Shown here piece by piece: positions 28,640 to 40,085 of a DNA stretch of 64,000 bases. The DNA comes from Bradysia coprophila (taxonomy: Eukaryota; Arthropoda; Insecta; Diptera; Sciaridae): NCBI RefSeq assembly GCF_014529535.1, contig NW_023503493.1:2604001-2668000 (forward strand). The letters run 5' to 3'. Every line of letters begins with the position of its first letter. Within the stretch, counting starts at the first letter, position 1. The translations under genes and the position numbers were made by a program. The notes beneath the pieces were generated by a model. The model saw only the letters and a list, made by a program, of their open reading frames with translations. It searched no databases and was not told the origin of the DNA.

Positions 28640-29640
28640 ATGTAAAATACTATTGTATGTAGACTTTGGGGAGATTCAGCTCCCAAAATATGGGGTTTTC
28701 CCAACTTTTGAAAATTACATTCTTATGTCATTTTCAGTACAAATACATGAAAAATGGCATTCTCCAAACAATCAAAATCTTTCAACTTACTCGGTATATG
28801 TCTATCTATCGATGGTCGATCTCGGAAAATCCGCAGCCAATCTCCATGAAACTTTGCAGGAACCTTAGTCAGGCCATTAGAACTCAAGTTTCATTCATCA
28901 TTATCCCAGGAAAAATCAGAATTTTGTAAAATTAATTAATTAATTTTCGGAACAATTTCTCTCATATAAAATGTACAGCCATTTTGTGATGATAGTGTTG
29001 TTATGATTGTTGTGAAGTTGGTTGTAATTTGGTAGAAATTTCAAAATTCAACGTTTTTGAATTTGGTCAATTTTCGTGTATGTTGGGCAGCTAGACATAT
29101 TTGGTCTCTTTCAGGGATTGAGCAGCTGGAAAAATTTGGACACTTTCGAGGTAGCTGATTTTCACCAAATTTTCGATTTTCGTTAAATTTTCGAATTTCG
29201 TCAAATTGCCGAATTTCGCAAAATTTTGTAAAGTTTCGTCAAGGATTGTGAAATTTCGTTAAATTTTTGACCTAAAACTTCCAAAACGAGTGAATCCCAA
29301 CAAAATCTCCAAAAAGTGACGCAGTCTTTGTTTGTAGTACGATTTGTAAAATGAATGATATCGCTAGTGTTGACGCTTTCAGCTTCGTTACGCAAAAATT
29401 AAATTTTACACCCAATTAGTTCAAACAAGCTGGCTTAGTTTTCCTCATCATCTGCCAAATAATTTTTACAAAAAAAAAATTTGACTGGAAACAACAAAAA
29501 TTTTACCAAAAAAATCTGCGTCGCAAAGTGGCAGATGTTCAGGAAAATACACGAAAATATATCTGCCACATGCGACGCAGATTTTTTTAATAAAATTTTT
29601 TTTTGAACGCACTCGTTCACTTAAAATTCAAATTCTAGGG
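28640..29640. repeat. Diverged REP-A-like repeat
   Basis: Shares with REP-A the sequences CAAAATCTTTCAACTTACTC, a CTATCTATCGATGG run, CCAATCTCCATGAAACTTTG, AATTTCGTCAAATT blocks and the GCGTAACGAAGCTGAAAGCG inverse, in the same order, but much more diverged. Ends near 29600 with the paired TCTGCGTCGCA blocks. No gene. Confidence 0.6.
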
Positions 29641-30700
29641 CGTCATTTAGATTATGAAAGGCACCTACATTCTGCATGCATCTAGGTCGTAACATTTTCG
29701 GTTGATGTTCCACAAACATTCGATATAGTTGAAAACAACACAATGTGAGTAAACTCTCGATAGCATTTTGTAAGAAGTTTTTACAGCAGATGGTAAAAAC
29801 CCGCTAACATTTCAAACAGCAAACAAATTTCCAAATTTTCTGTTCAAATTTGTCCAAAAATTAGGCGCGTACGTTTACCTCAACAAAAAACATTTGGACA
29901 AACATTTCATTCTTAATATTGATTGTTGAAACTAGATCGACACCATGCAACAACGTACTTTGTTTGATAAATTGATTCATTTACTCAAATTGGTGTTAGG
30001 CATAGGGTGATAGGGAAAACTAACAACCGGAAATATGAGGTCGATTTGTCATCATCACCGCACACCACACTCCAACGTCTGTACCCTACGCGTATAAGAA
30101 CGTAGTGCAACAGACGAATGGTGTGACTTTATCCGAGCGCAGCGAGTGGTGAAAGTTGGTTTTTTTATCGTTGTTGTTCGATTTACCGCTGCATGCAATA
30201 TGATCTGTGTGTGCAGTAGACCCGATTGTTCTGTGCAATAATATATATCATGTGACGATGCCTATCAGTGCAACGCAGAGAAGCAACGCCATCTGTTATA
30301 ACCTCTCTGGTACAACTTGTGAGATCATAAAGTTCAGTAAAATTGCTGATATTGAACCAGTGCGGTGAGGCACTACCTATGCTGACATGTAAACTTACAG
30401 TACATGCAGGGTTAGGTTACAAAGACTTAGTAGTCCGACCCACCGATTTTGACTACAAACAATGCACTTAAAGCATGAGTGGTACTCTAGGGTACTGAAA
30501 CTTGACAGTGTGTCAAACAACTGTAAAACACCATTTCACACAAAATGGCACTCTATTTGACAGCAGTCGACTATGATCTCTTTTGCTTGAAGTGCTTTGC
30601 TACAAATCGAAATCCAAAATGTTTCTATCGCTTTGTGGCTTTGTGTACACATTGCTTGCTCAAAAGAACACAATTTGTTTACTCAGATGGATGACGATCT
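29641..30700. other. No gene recognised
   Basis: AT-rich intergenic DNA upstream of the secreted-peptide gene. Only scattered repeat fragments (for example AAACAACTGTAAAACACCATT near 30515, shared with 33620). No convincing frame. Confidence 0.5.
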
Positions 30701-30711
30701 AATTTTGTGTC

Positions 30712-30747
30712 TATAAAAGCCAAATATTCGATATCAACAGCATCAGT
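30712..30747 (+). promoter_or_regulatory. TATA box and TCAGT initiator
   Basis: TATAAA at 30712-30717 and a TCAGT initiator at 30743-30747, a spacing of about 33 bp, typical of insect core promoters. The start codon follows 62 bp after the initiator. Confidence 0.75.
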
Positions 30748-30806
30748 GTAGAGTGAGTGCATCTTACTAAACGTTTTTGTTTTAGAATTATAAATTATCG
30801 AAAAAA

Positions 30807-31205
30807 ATGAACACAACGTCAGCAATTTTAGTCGCTCTATTAGTAATCGTAGCATCACATTCACGTGTAAATGTGAGCGCAGCCGCAGCCCCTGGGGAAC
30901 TTGGTAAAAATAATAATTTAATCAATCGATACACCGGCTAGCGTTTAACTAATTCTTTTATTGCTCCATTGATAGATGCTCCATGCAAAGGATGGATTGG
31001 TGGGTCAGCACCATTTACATTTTGCAGTGATAAATTGTGTGATTTGCCAGCCATGTTCTTTATATCTCGCTGCAATGGAGGTTTGAACTGTTGTATAGGA
31101 CCCGGTTCAATAACGACGACAACAACAACCAGTGCTACTTCAGCGACTGCGACTACGGCGACAACCAAAGCAACTACTCCTCAACCAGCACCAAAGGGAT
31201 CCTAA
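30807..31205 (+). CDS. Secreted six-cysteine peptide with Thr-rich tail
   Basis: Join(30807..30903, 30976..31205), 108 aa. The 72-bp intron begins CTTG|GTAAAA and ends GATAG|AT, completing a split Asp codon. Residues 1-25 are a clear signal peptide (NTTSAILVALLVIVASHS core). The mature part has six Cys in the order C-x12-C-x4-C-x10-C-x5-CC, followed by a low-complexity tail of Thr, Ala and Ser (about 30 residues) that looks like a site for O-glycosylation. The spacing, with a final adjacent CC, resembles defensin-type peptides, but C1-C2 is longer than in beta-defensins and no CSab motif (CxxxC..CxC) is present. It could be an immune peptide, a peritrophic or salivary protein, or a small structural peptide. 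Intact, with its own TATA/initiator promoter. Confidence 0.8.
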
Positions 31206-31589
31206 GCATTTTTTAAGGAAAGACTTTTTCAATATTTAATGATTCGAAGTAAATTAGTGGCTAAAAGTTCTGGCATTTTATTTCCATGGATCTCTGAACA
31301 CTGTCTCCCTCAATAATAGCACTCTACCATTACACCCGTTTTTGCATTCGCACTCAATAATAGCAATAATTGAGTGACAACGAACATGGTGCTCGTGTGA
31401 GGTTGGTCTTAAGAAACTAATTAATTTCGTTTAAATATTTAATTATGTATGGACATGGACATGATGATGTTACACATACAAGAAGTAAATACAGTTTTCC
31501 ACGTCCTCATGTAAACCAACGTTCTATGCGCATTGTGTACCTGGTTTCTTTGCTTCACCGTCTTATTTTTCGCTTGATGTTTGTTCTTC

Positions 31590-31661
31590 AACAAGAAAAC
31601 GAACGTTTTCGCAATATTGATTCTCCGTTGCCTTCCATTTTTCGTTCAATTCGACGCTTAT
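31590..31661 (-). pseudogene. copia gag remnant, downstream piece
   Basis: Minus-strand reading continues the frame of the 33261-33480 gag fragment once the insertion at 31662-33260 and one CGCTTAT are removed: ..HKR is followed by RIERKMEGNGES, as in copia gag (R.ER..E.NGE). It then meets a stop. Confidence 0.6.
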
Positions 31662-31802
31662 CACGGCAGAGTAAAGTTAACCAGGCAGGAGTGGACGTTT
31701 GACAAGGAACCTGAATAATCTAGTAGCCCTATATTTTTTGCGAATAAAATTTTTCAATTTATGTCACTGTTCATTTGAGTTCATTTTCATCCAGTGTATT
31801 AG

Positions 31803-33197
31803 CCCTCAGGCAACGCACTGCTCCTAGCATGAACACTACTTTGACAAACGTCGAATTTGGAGGCTTTTGTGATGAGAGCTACCGCTTAAGATTGATTGTA
31901 TTGTGTGTTTGAACTCACACAACTAAAACAAGTCACCTATCTTCACGAAAGAAACGCAGTGCCTACTGTGACTTCATCAGCCTCCAAATATTTCTTATGT
32001 TCATGCTAGGAGCAGTGCGTTGCCTCAGGCCAATTACACCGATCGGTGCGCAACAATTACGCGTATTTTGAATAGATTGTGTACACATATGTGCGCAAAT
32101 TGTGTGTATTTTATGCACATTTGACGCATATTTTATGTACAATTTACGCGTATATTGTTTGATTGTTGTTACGGACTTAAATCATTGAAGCCTACTGTTT
32201 CGGCGCACTAGTTTTAATGATCTCACACTTCAACTCCATAATTGTTAAAAGATTTATAGAGTGGAACAAACTGTTCCGGGGCCATCGTCAGGGACGTTGC
32301 ATACTAAAAAGACACCAAAAAATTTCGTAAAAGGCAGACAAAAGAATGAAGTTTTGCAAGAAACGTAGGACCATAGGTTGCGTACCCAACGAAAAAGCGA
32401 CAGTATAGGCAAGGGTAAGGGTAATCAGAGCAGATTTGGTTAGGCAATCAGAGCAGATAAAACACTTCGAGAAGATTCACAAACGAACTCTGCTGTAAAC
32501 ACTGCAGATGCTCTTTCTCATTGACGTGATTCGTCTGTCGTGAATTCCATTTTGCAATCCCCGTTACACTCATTCAGTTGCCTCGCCAAATTTATTCAAT
32601 TGTCTAAATTCATTTAGTTGCCTCGCCGAATTCTTTTAGTTCCCACGCCAGTCACTTCACCAATTTTCCACTGTTATTGGGATCTTCATCCATTTGTTTC
32701 AACTCACCAATCTGAAGCCAAGGCAAATCCATTAATTTTTTGCTCCAAAATGTCCAATTTTGCCGATGATATTTCCGACATTTTCAACTAGCAGGCCGAA
32801 ACAGTGGTCTTTAGGGAATTATCTGGTGTGATCAATGTGGCTTTATCAATCAGAAAAATTCAATCTCGGTTGCTTGACACATAATAAACAAACTCTACTC
32901 TACATCGAATCCGTATAAAGTTTGTCTGTACACTTTGTGCGCAACTGTCAAAGTCTGTACGCAAAATGAGCACAAATGGTGCATAAAATACACACAAACT
33001 ATGCACATTTTGCGTTTAAAATGTATCATTTTTATTCACGAATTGTGCGAGATTTGTTTACAAAATGAGCACACTTTGTGCACATTTTAAGCACACGTGC
33101 ACACAAAATTTATACATTTTGCGCACAACTATCATTGTGTGCACATTTTGTGCGCAAAGATAAACACGCGCAAAAAATTCAAAAATTGGCCTGAGGG
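31803..33197. mobile_element. Element with TIR CCCTCAGGCCAATT, nested in MITE C
   Basis: Left CCCTCAGG (interrupted by another insert) continues at 32030 with CCAATTACACCG. The right end is AATTGGCCTGAGGG. It splits MITE C at TGTATTAG|GTCCC, and AG is duplicated (31801-31802, 33198-33199), as the intact copy at about 56457-56464 shows. The interior is rich in TGTGCGCAAA, TGCACATTTT and GCGTATTTT motifs. No coding frame. Confidence 0.75.
31811..32022. mobile_element. 212-bp foldback nested in the TIR of the CCCTCAGG element
   Basis: CAACGCACTGCTCCTAGCAT at the left and its exact inverse at the right. CCTCAGG is duplicated on both sides (31804-31810 and 32023-32029). Third level of the nest. 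Confidence 0.85.
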
Positions 33198-33260
33198 AGG
33201 TCCCTTATTTGACGTTTCGAAAATGAACCGCTCCTGCCTGGTTTATTTTACTCTGCCATG

Positions 33261-33480
33261 CGCTTATGATTTATGACCTTTGAACAGACCAGACTCGATG
33301 TCAACTTTTCGTCTTGAGCTTCAAGTGATGTTATGAGATTGTCATAACTTTCTGGCAGCGTTAGAATTGCACTGAATTTTAAGTCTTGGGTGATGTCTTC
33401 TCCCAACGCGACCATTTTCTGGAACAATTCATTCAATTTGATGACGTGTGCCTCTGCATCACCAACTTCTTCGAGTCATG
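33261..33480 (-). pseudogene. Ty1/copia gag (UBN2-type) remnant
   Basis: Minus-strand frame beginning near 33480 encodes GDAEAHVIKLNELFQKM, then ALGEDITQD, then LTLPESYDNLITSLEA and KLTSSLV. This is the order found in copia gag polyproteins (LPxSYxxLxxxLE). No protease, integrase or RT is adjacent. Broken downstream by MITE C at 33260. Confidence 0.8.
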
Positions 33481-33489
33481 ATCTGCTGC

Positions 33490-34560
33490 AATAAATATAT
33501 TTAAATGGCCAACTCCAACATAATACCCAACTCTTTCAACACACTAAGGCCGAGACTAAGGCTTGATTTCCACTCTTGATTTCCAATTTTTGCTTTGTTT
33601 ACTTGACAGCTAGCTCTTTCACGGAGTACCATTTCACACAAGATAGTACTCTATTTGGCAGCTGTCGACTGTGTCATTTTTACTAAGCGAGAATCTTGGG
33701 TGTCAAGAAGAGAGATCTTTCATTTTTTAAGTTGTTTCTCCATCTTTTAAGGGAACCGTTCAAAAATTATCGCATTCACACGAAATCAGCAATAATTGAA
33801 TCATTATTTTCACGAAATGAAGGTAAAGCGTTCACCACATCAACAAGACCTCGATTACTAAAACGTAGAGGATTGATGAACTTAAACTCGTCTAACAACC
33901 GGCAGCTGCTTTATCTTGATTTGAAGGAAAGTTTGATAAAAAAAAACCGTTTTAGATGAAGAAAAGCAAATAATTTATTGATTATTTCTGACCACATCAA
34001 AAGCAGAAAACTCCTCCGAAGCAAAGCACTGTCAAGCACCGAAGCTGACTTTGACATAACTCAATTAAAAGGCCAAAAACACACCTGTTGACTATTTTGT
34101 AAATTTTTTTGATATCCATTGTATGAAAAAGAATAGCCAACTTTGATCGGTTCAGTCCTCTATTTGAGTGACGGCAAAGTCAGCTTCGGTGCCAGACAGT
34201 GCGTTGTCCAAAGTCAAATTCTTCGATTTAAAGATTTTCGATTAGAAAATAGAAATTATTAGCAATTAACCGCGACCAAATACTTAGTTAATTTATTATT
34301 TCACTTTTCGTATCATTTGTATGGGAAAACACGATCAAACATTGGCTGTGGATGTTTAAATTTGAAACCGACAACAATGTTTTGATGTGTATCTTCCACA
34401 CGCGTATATTTCCGAAATTTCCTCAACACTTTAAGCCGTTCACAAAAATATTTGCAATGTTTAACGCACTTAAAAATCGCGAATAATGCACAAAGTTTAG
34501 CAGAAATTTTCTCACATCACAACCGAATCAAATTGTCACAAGAATAATGAATGCGAGAAC
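33490..34560. other. No gene recognised
   Basis: Contains a fragment with CTTGATTTCCA..TTTACTTGACAGCTAGC (about 33560-33690), shared with 2790-2880 and 40560-40640, part of a degraded inverted-repeat family. An 87-codon plus frame at 33696 lacks any recognisable motif. Confidence 0.5.
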
Positions 34561-34739
34561 AATAGGTTTGTTCCAAGGCCATATGAATTGTCAAATTTCA
34601 TCCATATAACCATAACCTCAATAATACCTCTGTGTAAATCGCGTAGGCGACGTTGGTTGATTTGTATGAAATATCACGTAAGCGACGTTGCTATGGATGA
34701 AATTGTCGTTGTTCGGGTTGTCAAAGTTCGTGTTTACAG

Positions 34740-35333
34740 GGCTAGTAGTAATTTCGCGCCGTATGGGCGCGAAATTACACTATTAAAGTAGGAATCTCGC
34801 GCCACGCGAAATTCCTACTTTATTAGTGTAATTTCGCGCCCATAAGGAATTTTTTGCTGGTAGGAATCTCGCAACGTCTCAGTTGCATCCTAACGTTTTG
34901 TAAAAGGAAAATCCACTTTTTCTGAGTAAGGATACCGGTATCCTTGATGCAAAATATGTGTATCTCAGTTGGGATACCGGTATCCTAACGTTTTGTAAAA
35001 GGAAAATCCACACGTTCTATGTCGGGATACCGGTATCCTTGATGCAAAATATGTGTATCTCAGTTGGGATACCGGTATCCTAACGTTTTGTAAAAGGAAA
35101 ATCCACACGTTCTATGTCGGGATACCGGTATACCTGATACAAAGCTCTAGGGTGTTAGAATAAAATTCGCATCTCCAAAATTTATGTGCCTGATACTCAA
35201 CTGAATCTACAGCCAATTTATCGCCAGGTACTCGTAAAAATTCTCTAAATCAAGTTAGCCATTGAAAAATGTATGGGCGCGAAATTCCACTATAATATGT
35301 GTAATCTCCCGCGGCGCGAAATTACTCGTTACC
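34740..35333. mobile_element. hAT-like MITE nested in MITE A (8-bp duplication)
   Basis: GTTTACAG flanks both sides (34732-34739 and 35334-35341). Imperfect terminal inverted repeats share GTAATTTCGCGCC, and further GGGCGCGAAATT blocks fold within the ends. Contains a 95-bp tandem repeat. No transposase. Confidence 0.75.
34886..35175. repeat. 95-bp tandem repeat with GATACCGGTATC palindromes
   Basis: TAACGTTTTGTAAAAGGAAA recurs at 34891, 34986 and 35081. Each unit carries two GGATACCGGTATCC palindromes. Part of the nested MITE. Confidence 0.8.
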
Positions 35334-35359
35334 GTTTACAGTTACTTGGAACAAACCTA

Positions 35360-36049
35360 TACTACGCGAACAGTGGTTCTGACATTTGAATTTTGGCTGC
35401 TCATTGCCGTACCATTTAAAAATGTGACCAGCAGCTTCAATTCCAATGCATCAAGACTTCACAATTTTACTTTAAATTTCAGAAATAAATATGAGTATAT
35501 TGTGTGTATTTCAAGATACAATGTCAACAATTCTTGGAAAGGGTCAGCATCGTAAAAAATGTGGACATTTATGTTCTCGATTTTGTTAACTGCTCGTTTG
35601 AATTTTTTATGGTGCGAATGTGAGCACCCCGAATCAAAAGTGTCAGAATTTTATTGAATAAAAACTTTGCTGGACAACTAGCGCCACTGTTGTTCATTAA
35701 ATTAAGTATTTTTGTCCCACAATTCAACCCAAAACTAGTCCCAAAACAGAAATCATGTTAGTTTTCACTTTTCAACGGCTGTACATCAAGCATAATTGTA
35801 CGGCAATAAACTTTTTCTTATGACCGACGCTTGATTCCTTACTTAATTCCCCTGGCTACACACTGACTAACAGGAATACATTTGCCCCTTTACCCGTGGA
35901 ATCAACACTACGAAATTTATTGTGTTTGACTACACGTGGACAACTTAGAATACACGGTTAATCCCATGAACAGTTCACGGATGACCCTGTAGTGTTAAAG
36001 GTTTTTCAATCACTATAAAAAGATATGTTTTGCCTATTGCGATAAAATA
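35360..36049. other. No gene recognised
   Basis: AT-rich, with no frame above about 50 codons after the MITE and no clear repeat structure. Confidence 0.5.
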
Positions 36050-36292
36050 CCTCACTGCTGTAAGGCTGTATATAAGAGACTCGTACTAATACTCGTGCAA
36101 GCGCTCGTATACAGTGTTCAAAGAGCGTAAAAGAGAGAAAAATTAACTGGTTCCGTTAACTAGGTCCAGTTAACTAGGAAAAAACCAGTTAATTTAACTG
36201 AGCTCGATGGGTGAACACTCTTTTTGACATTCTCTTTGAACACTATATAACGTAAACGTCTCTCAAATACAGCCTTATAGCAGTAATGCACT
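36050..36292. mobile_element. Foldback element around 36170
   Basis: CTCACTGCTGTAAGGCTGTAT pairs imperfectly with ATACAGCCTTATAGCAGTAA, and GTGTTCAAAGAG with CTCTTTGAACAC. The centre has AACTGGTTCCGTTAACTAGG against its near-inverse. A fragment with the same inner AACTAACTGG lies at about 1400-1495. Confidence 0.6.
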
Positions 36293-36371
36293 ATTTGCTC
36301 ACTCCACGACGCATTATGGTTTAACCTTAATATATCAACAAAAAACCAATTGTGTGTGTATCCTCACCGAG

Positions 36372-36407
36372 TATAAAAGGACAGATTTTGCATTCGTTTT
36401 ATTCAGT
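36372..36407 (+). promoter_or_regulatory. TATA box and TCAGT initiator
   Basis: TATAAA at 36372-36377 and TCAGT at 36403-36407, the same spacing as at 30712. The ATG follows 23 bp after the initiator. Confidence 0.7.
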
Positions 36408-36429
36408 TAGAAATAATTTTCGGAACAGA

Positions 36430-36695
36430 ATGAAATACTTTTTCGTCGTTTTACTTGCGTTTATCGCACTCCAAGTAAGTTATATGGTGCTGGTGGAACA
36501 GGGAGTGTAATAGATTCTAGAGATTGGTCGACTGGAACATACGATTCGGAGAATGGAATAGAGGGTAATGGTTCTGAGAATGGAACTGATACTAACAGAG
36601 AAGAATTGGAAGGGAATGTAGAATGTGATGGAGTTTTGGAAGGAATTGTATGTGTCGTTGGCGACTTGGTAGACTCAACACTTGGATCAAAGTAG
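36430..36695 (+). CDS. Candidate small secreted acidic peptide, two exons
   Basis: Exon 1 (36430..36474) encodes MKYFFVVLLAFIALQ, a signal peptide, and ends at a consensus donor CAA|GTAAGT. A frame-compatible exon 2 is 36552..36695 (acceptor TTCGGAG, weak polypyrimidine tract), giving 47 residues rich in Gly, Asn and Glu with two Cys (ECDG, IVCVV), then a stop. Total about 62 aa. Exon 1 and the promoter are convincing; exon 2 is a guess, and a further downstream exon is possible. Without splicing the frame ends after 26 codons. Not recognised. Confidence 0.45.
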
Positions 36696-37189
36696 GACTT
36701 CAACGTAAACTTCATGAATTGAATTTGTTGCGAATCCTGTTAACGACCAAATCGATTGTTATAAAATAAATGAAAATCGTAATTAAAACCGGTGGTTTAT
36801 ACTTGTTGAACATGAATGCAATGAGAAACATTGCTAGTGACACACTGTTAGCAGCCATAAGAACATTCTTATTAAGGAACAGATTGGCGATCGAGGACCG
36901 AAGTGGTGTGCTTTTACCATTCTTCATTGTATCAGTTCGTGTGGTTTGGTTCGTTTGAGCCTATCCTTACTTCATTAATAATGTCTAGTAGTAAAATGAC
37001 TTCTACGTTGGTGTGATTTATAAATCAATCATTTACAGTACAAGTTTAGTTTGTTTAGAGCTGTAACCGACCACCGTTGGTTAACTGGTACATTTGTCTG
37101 ATTTTAAATTTAATTGGTCGCGCTTTTTGTCGACGTAGTGTCTCCAGTTCATGGGCGCGCGTTAGCATAGCGCCCGTGACGCAAGTCCT

Positions 37190-37560
37190 ATTACTAGAAA
37201 AAATTTAAAAAAAAATTTTTTGTCGTAGACTGCAGCAAATATTGAAGTTCTACAATTCAAAGACAAATGACTCCAAATTACCATTAAAAAAAAACTGGGC
37301 GTCCGTAAAAACACTCAAAAGAGTAAAAGTGACGCAAGTCCCTGTGCATACTTCCAAAACAACTGATATCGCTGGAGGTGACGCATTCTGCGCTTGTACG
37401 CAAAAACTGTAACAGGAAAAATTTGACCAAAGAAATTCTAGAAACAAAATTTTACCAAAAAAAAATTGCGTCACAAGTGGCATTGACTGGAAAAAAGAAG
37501 GTTATTCACGCTGCAAGGATGAAAGATGATACTTCATTCTGTCAAATTTTCTTTGGCTGA
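37190..37560. repeat. Diverged REP-A tail-like repeat
   Basis: AGTGACGCAAGTCC, CTGATATCGCTGGAGGTGAC, CTTGTACGCAAAAACTG and TTACCAAAAAAAAATTGCGTC occur in the order seen in REP-A tails (26390-26590, 61800-62010). Strongly diverged. No gene. Confidence 0.5.
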
Positions 37561-40085
37561 TTGTTTGCTTTGCTGAGGACCTAACGTTTTTGTTGGAAAA
37601 CTGATCTATCCACTCGGGATTCAAGCTTCTCCGGTAAGGATAATCAAATAATTATTGTATGAATGACAAGTCCCGGAAAATATGTATTACCACCACACTC
37701 AGCAGTAATAGTAATGATTCATGAGTAAAACAACTTACGAAATTGTTTGACCATTGCTGTTTCGACGACCATGATTAATTGTGATTAAAATTTTCATCAC
37801 GGGACACAAACGTTCAACTCGTGAAAATAAAAATGTCCGTGTGTGTCCCAATCTTATCTCAGCTTGAGCAATCAGAATCGCGACCCAGAAACATTATTTC
37901 CCCTTCCATTATACCATCTACCATCTATCGATGGATTATTCGTTTCATTCTCATTCCTTACGTAACTTATACGTTTCGATTGTCACAAAGGAGAAGGGAT
38001 TTAAACAAATAAATGCACAGACACACACACGAAGACTTACAATAATTACCACTACAGATATGGCTACACCTCACTTATCCTTTTATTTGAGTATTTATAT
38101 GTACTAACCTACACACATGCTGGAAAACCTATCCACGACGTGAACGAACTTATATATATAGTCGCAAAGGACACACACACACACCCAAACAGACAAATTG
38201 AATTTTCTGGTGTATGTACATAAGCTACGTCACCAGACCACACCCCTTTTTCCACGGTTTGATGTTTTTATCTACGCTTAAATAAATTAATTTTATTATC
38301 CTTTTTGGCATTTAAAGAATTTTAAAGAATAATTTAAACACGAAATTTGAGAATTTGAGTTTTTTTTGTGTGTTGTTGTTGTTGCTTTTTAATTTGTTGC
38401 TTTTATGCCCTGTTCTCACTCTCGTTGGTATCGCCGAACGCGGAAAATGTTCCGTTCGGATTTTCTGGTGTGCGTGGTTTTTCCTGTTTTTTTTTTCTTC
38501 CTTTAAGTCTTTCTCGCATCAACCGTGTTATTCTTTGACTTTGTTTTTTTTTTCTTTCTATATTTTATGTTTTCAAGTCTTATACTTTTAATCTGTTGCA
38601 CAATGGAAAAGTCTGGGTGTCGAGGCCGTATTATGAAGTGTTTATTGAGTTAATTAGGTTCGTTTTTTTCGTCTTCTTTTGAGAGAGAGAAATTTTCTAA
38701 TTTTTTTTTCTTCTTTTTTTCTCCGTCTCCGTAGTAAATTTTCCTTTTTTTTATGTGTTCAAGTTACGTCGTGATGATATGATAATTAATTGGCGAGAAA
38801 TAATAAATTCTCTTTTATGCGGACCGGTGTTTCGTTAAATTAACGTAAATTTATTGTACGAACACAGATCTCGGACGGGATGTTATTTATGTTAGATGAA
38901 TATCGTTCTGGATGATATCGGTATATTGCCTGAATGTTGTACTTACAATTCAGTTTTTAATTGAACGAAATGCAAAATAAACAACGGATTAGTAGAAATC
39001 AATTTTCATTCCATTGATCGAATGAAAATGGAACACTTTTCGTTCCGAATGAAATGGGACAGTCAGATCTTTGTTGAGATTTGACTGTTTACCAAAAACA
39101 GAAAAAATTCTGCAGACACGAAATTTTACCGACGGAAAACAATTGAAACGATTTTGCGAAGCTTGTTGTGTTGAGAGAGAAAGTCTATTCTGAGAGATTG
39201 GAGTTAAATTTCGAAACTTAAGACGGTAAATATCTGATTCTTAATGGTTCTTGTTAACTTGTACAATCAGGGAACTTACCGTTGTAATCTTATCTTATCG
39301 GTTACTCCTTACTGCCTTACAGTTAGTAAAACTTACCAAATATTTATCATAAGTTTCAGTGGTTTGGCCGGCCTCAAATTCGGGGTCATAATTACCATTA
39401 TTGTACCTTATATTACAACTGACTGCATATGGTATATGGTATGTACGTACACAGTTGTTTAATACTGTTGTCGATAGATTACTGAATCTTTTTCGGACGG
39501 ATATATTATCTGTTAACGACAACAATGACAAAAACAAATGACGTTAGCCACTGCCGCAGAGTGGTCGTTTGATAAAATCCGTGTTAAAAGAAATGAGCGA
39601 AAATGATTGGATCAAATTACTTAATAGATTCGAGAACAGTAATTTCGAGAACAGTCATTTGTAAGACACTTGTAAGACATTTGTTAGAATTTGTTGGATT
39701 TTTGGGCATAATTTCTCACATTTTAATTAGAGTTATTTGCTTACGATCTTTACTGAGGCCTCAGCCAGACTATTCCATTTCTTGGAATAATTGCATCTGA
39801 AACCCCTTGAAGAGAGTCTTTGAATGATTTGAAAAGAGGTTTCTAATATTTATCGACAGATTTTCAAGCACCCCTTTAAACCTCAGTACAGTGACATTCA
39901 GCATTAAGGTGGTGTCACTTTATGCTTTTACTTCATTTGGATCGTTACTTTCGTACAAATTTCTATCGAAACGTTCGTATCTCTCTGCAAGCGCGATTGA
40001 ATTAGAAAACGCACCTACACACTGAATGTCTGAAAACTTAGAAAACTAAAGTTGGATTCGCAGTCATTCGTTCTGTCTCTGTTTC
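37561..40085. other. No gene recognised; intron-like, simple repeats
   Basis: AT-rich with (CA)n near 38168, T-rich and GTT-rich runs at 38360-38590, and scattered short frames without motifs. It may be intron of a gene lying outside, but no exon can be supported. Confidence 0.4.

Larger units (their letters stand above)
31662..33260. mobile_element. MITE family C with nested insertions
   Basis: Starts CACGGCAGAGTAAAGTTAAC and ends TTTATTTTACTCTGCCATG. CGCTTAT occurs on both sides (31655-31661 and 33261-33267), a 7-bp target duplication. The uninterrupted relative at 56323-56540 is 218 bp; here the middle is split by another element. It sits inside a copia gag fragment. Confidence 0.85.
34563..35359. 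mobile_element. MITE family A, interrupted copy
   Basis: TAGGTTTGTTCCAAGG at the left and ACTTGGAACAAACCTA at the right. The halves are separated by the 594-bp element at 34740-35333. TA at both ends as in the intact copy. Confidence 0.8.

Noticed and set aside
36461..36927. Two overlapping minus frames (84 and 71 codons), the second with two hydrophobic stretches
   Set aside because: No recognised family, and they overlap the better supported plus-strand signal-peptide exon. Could be real but not supportable.
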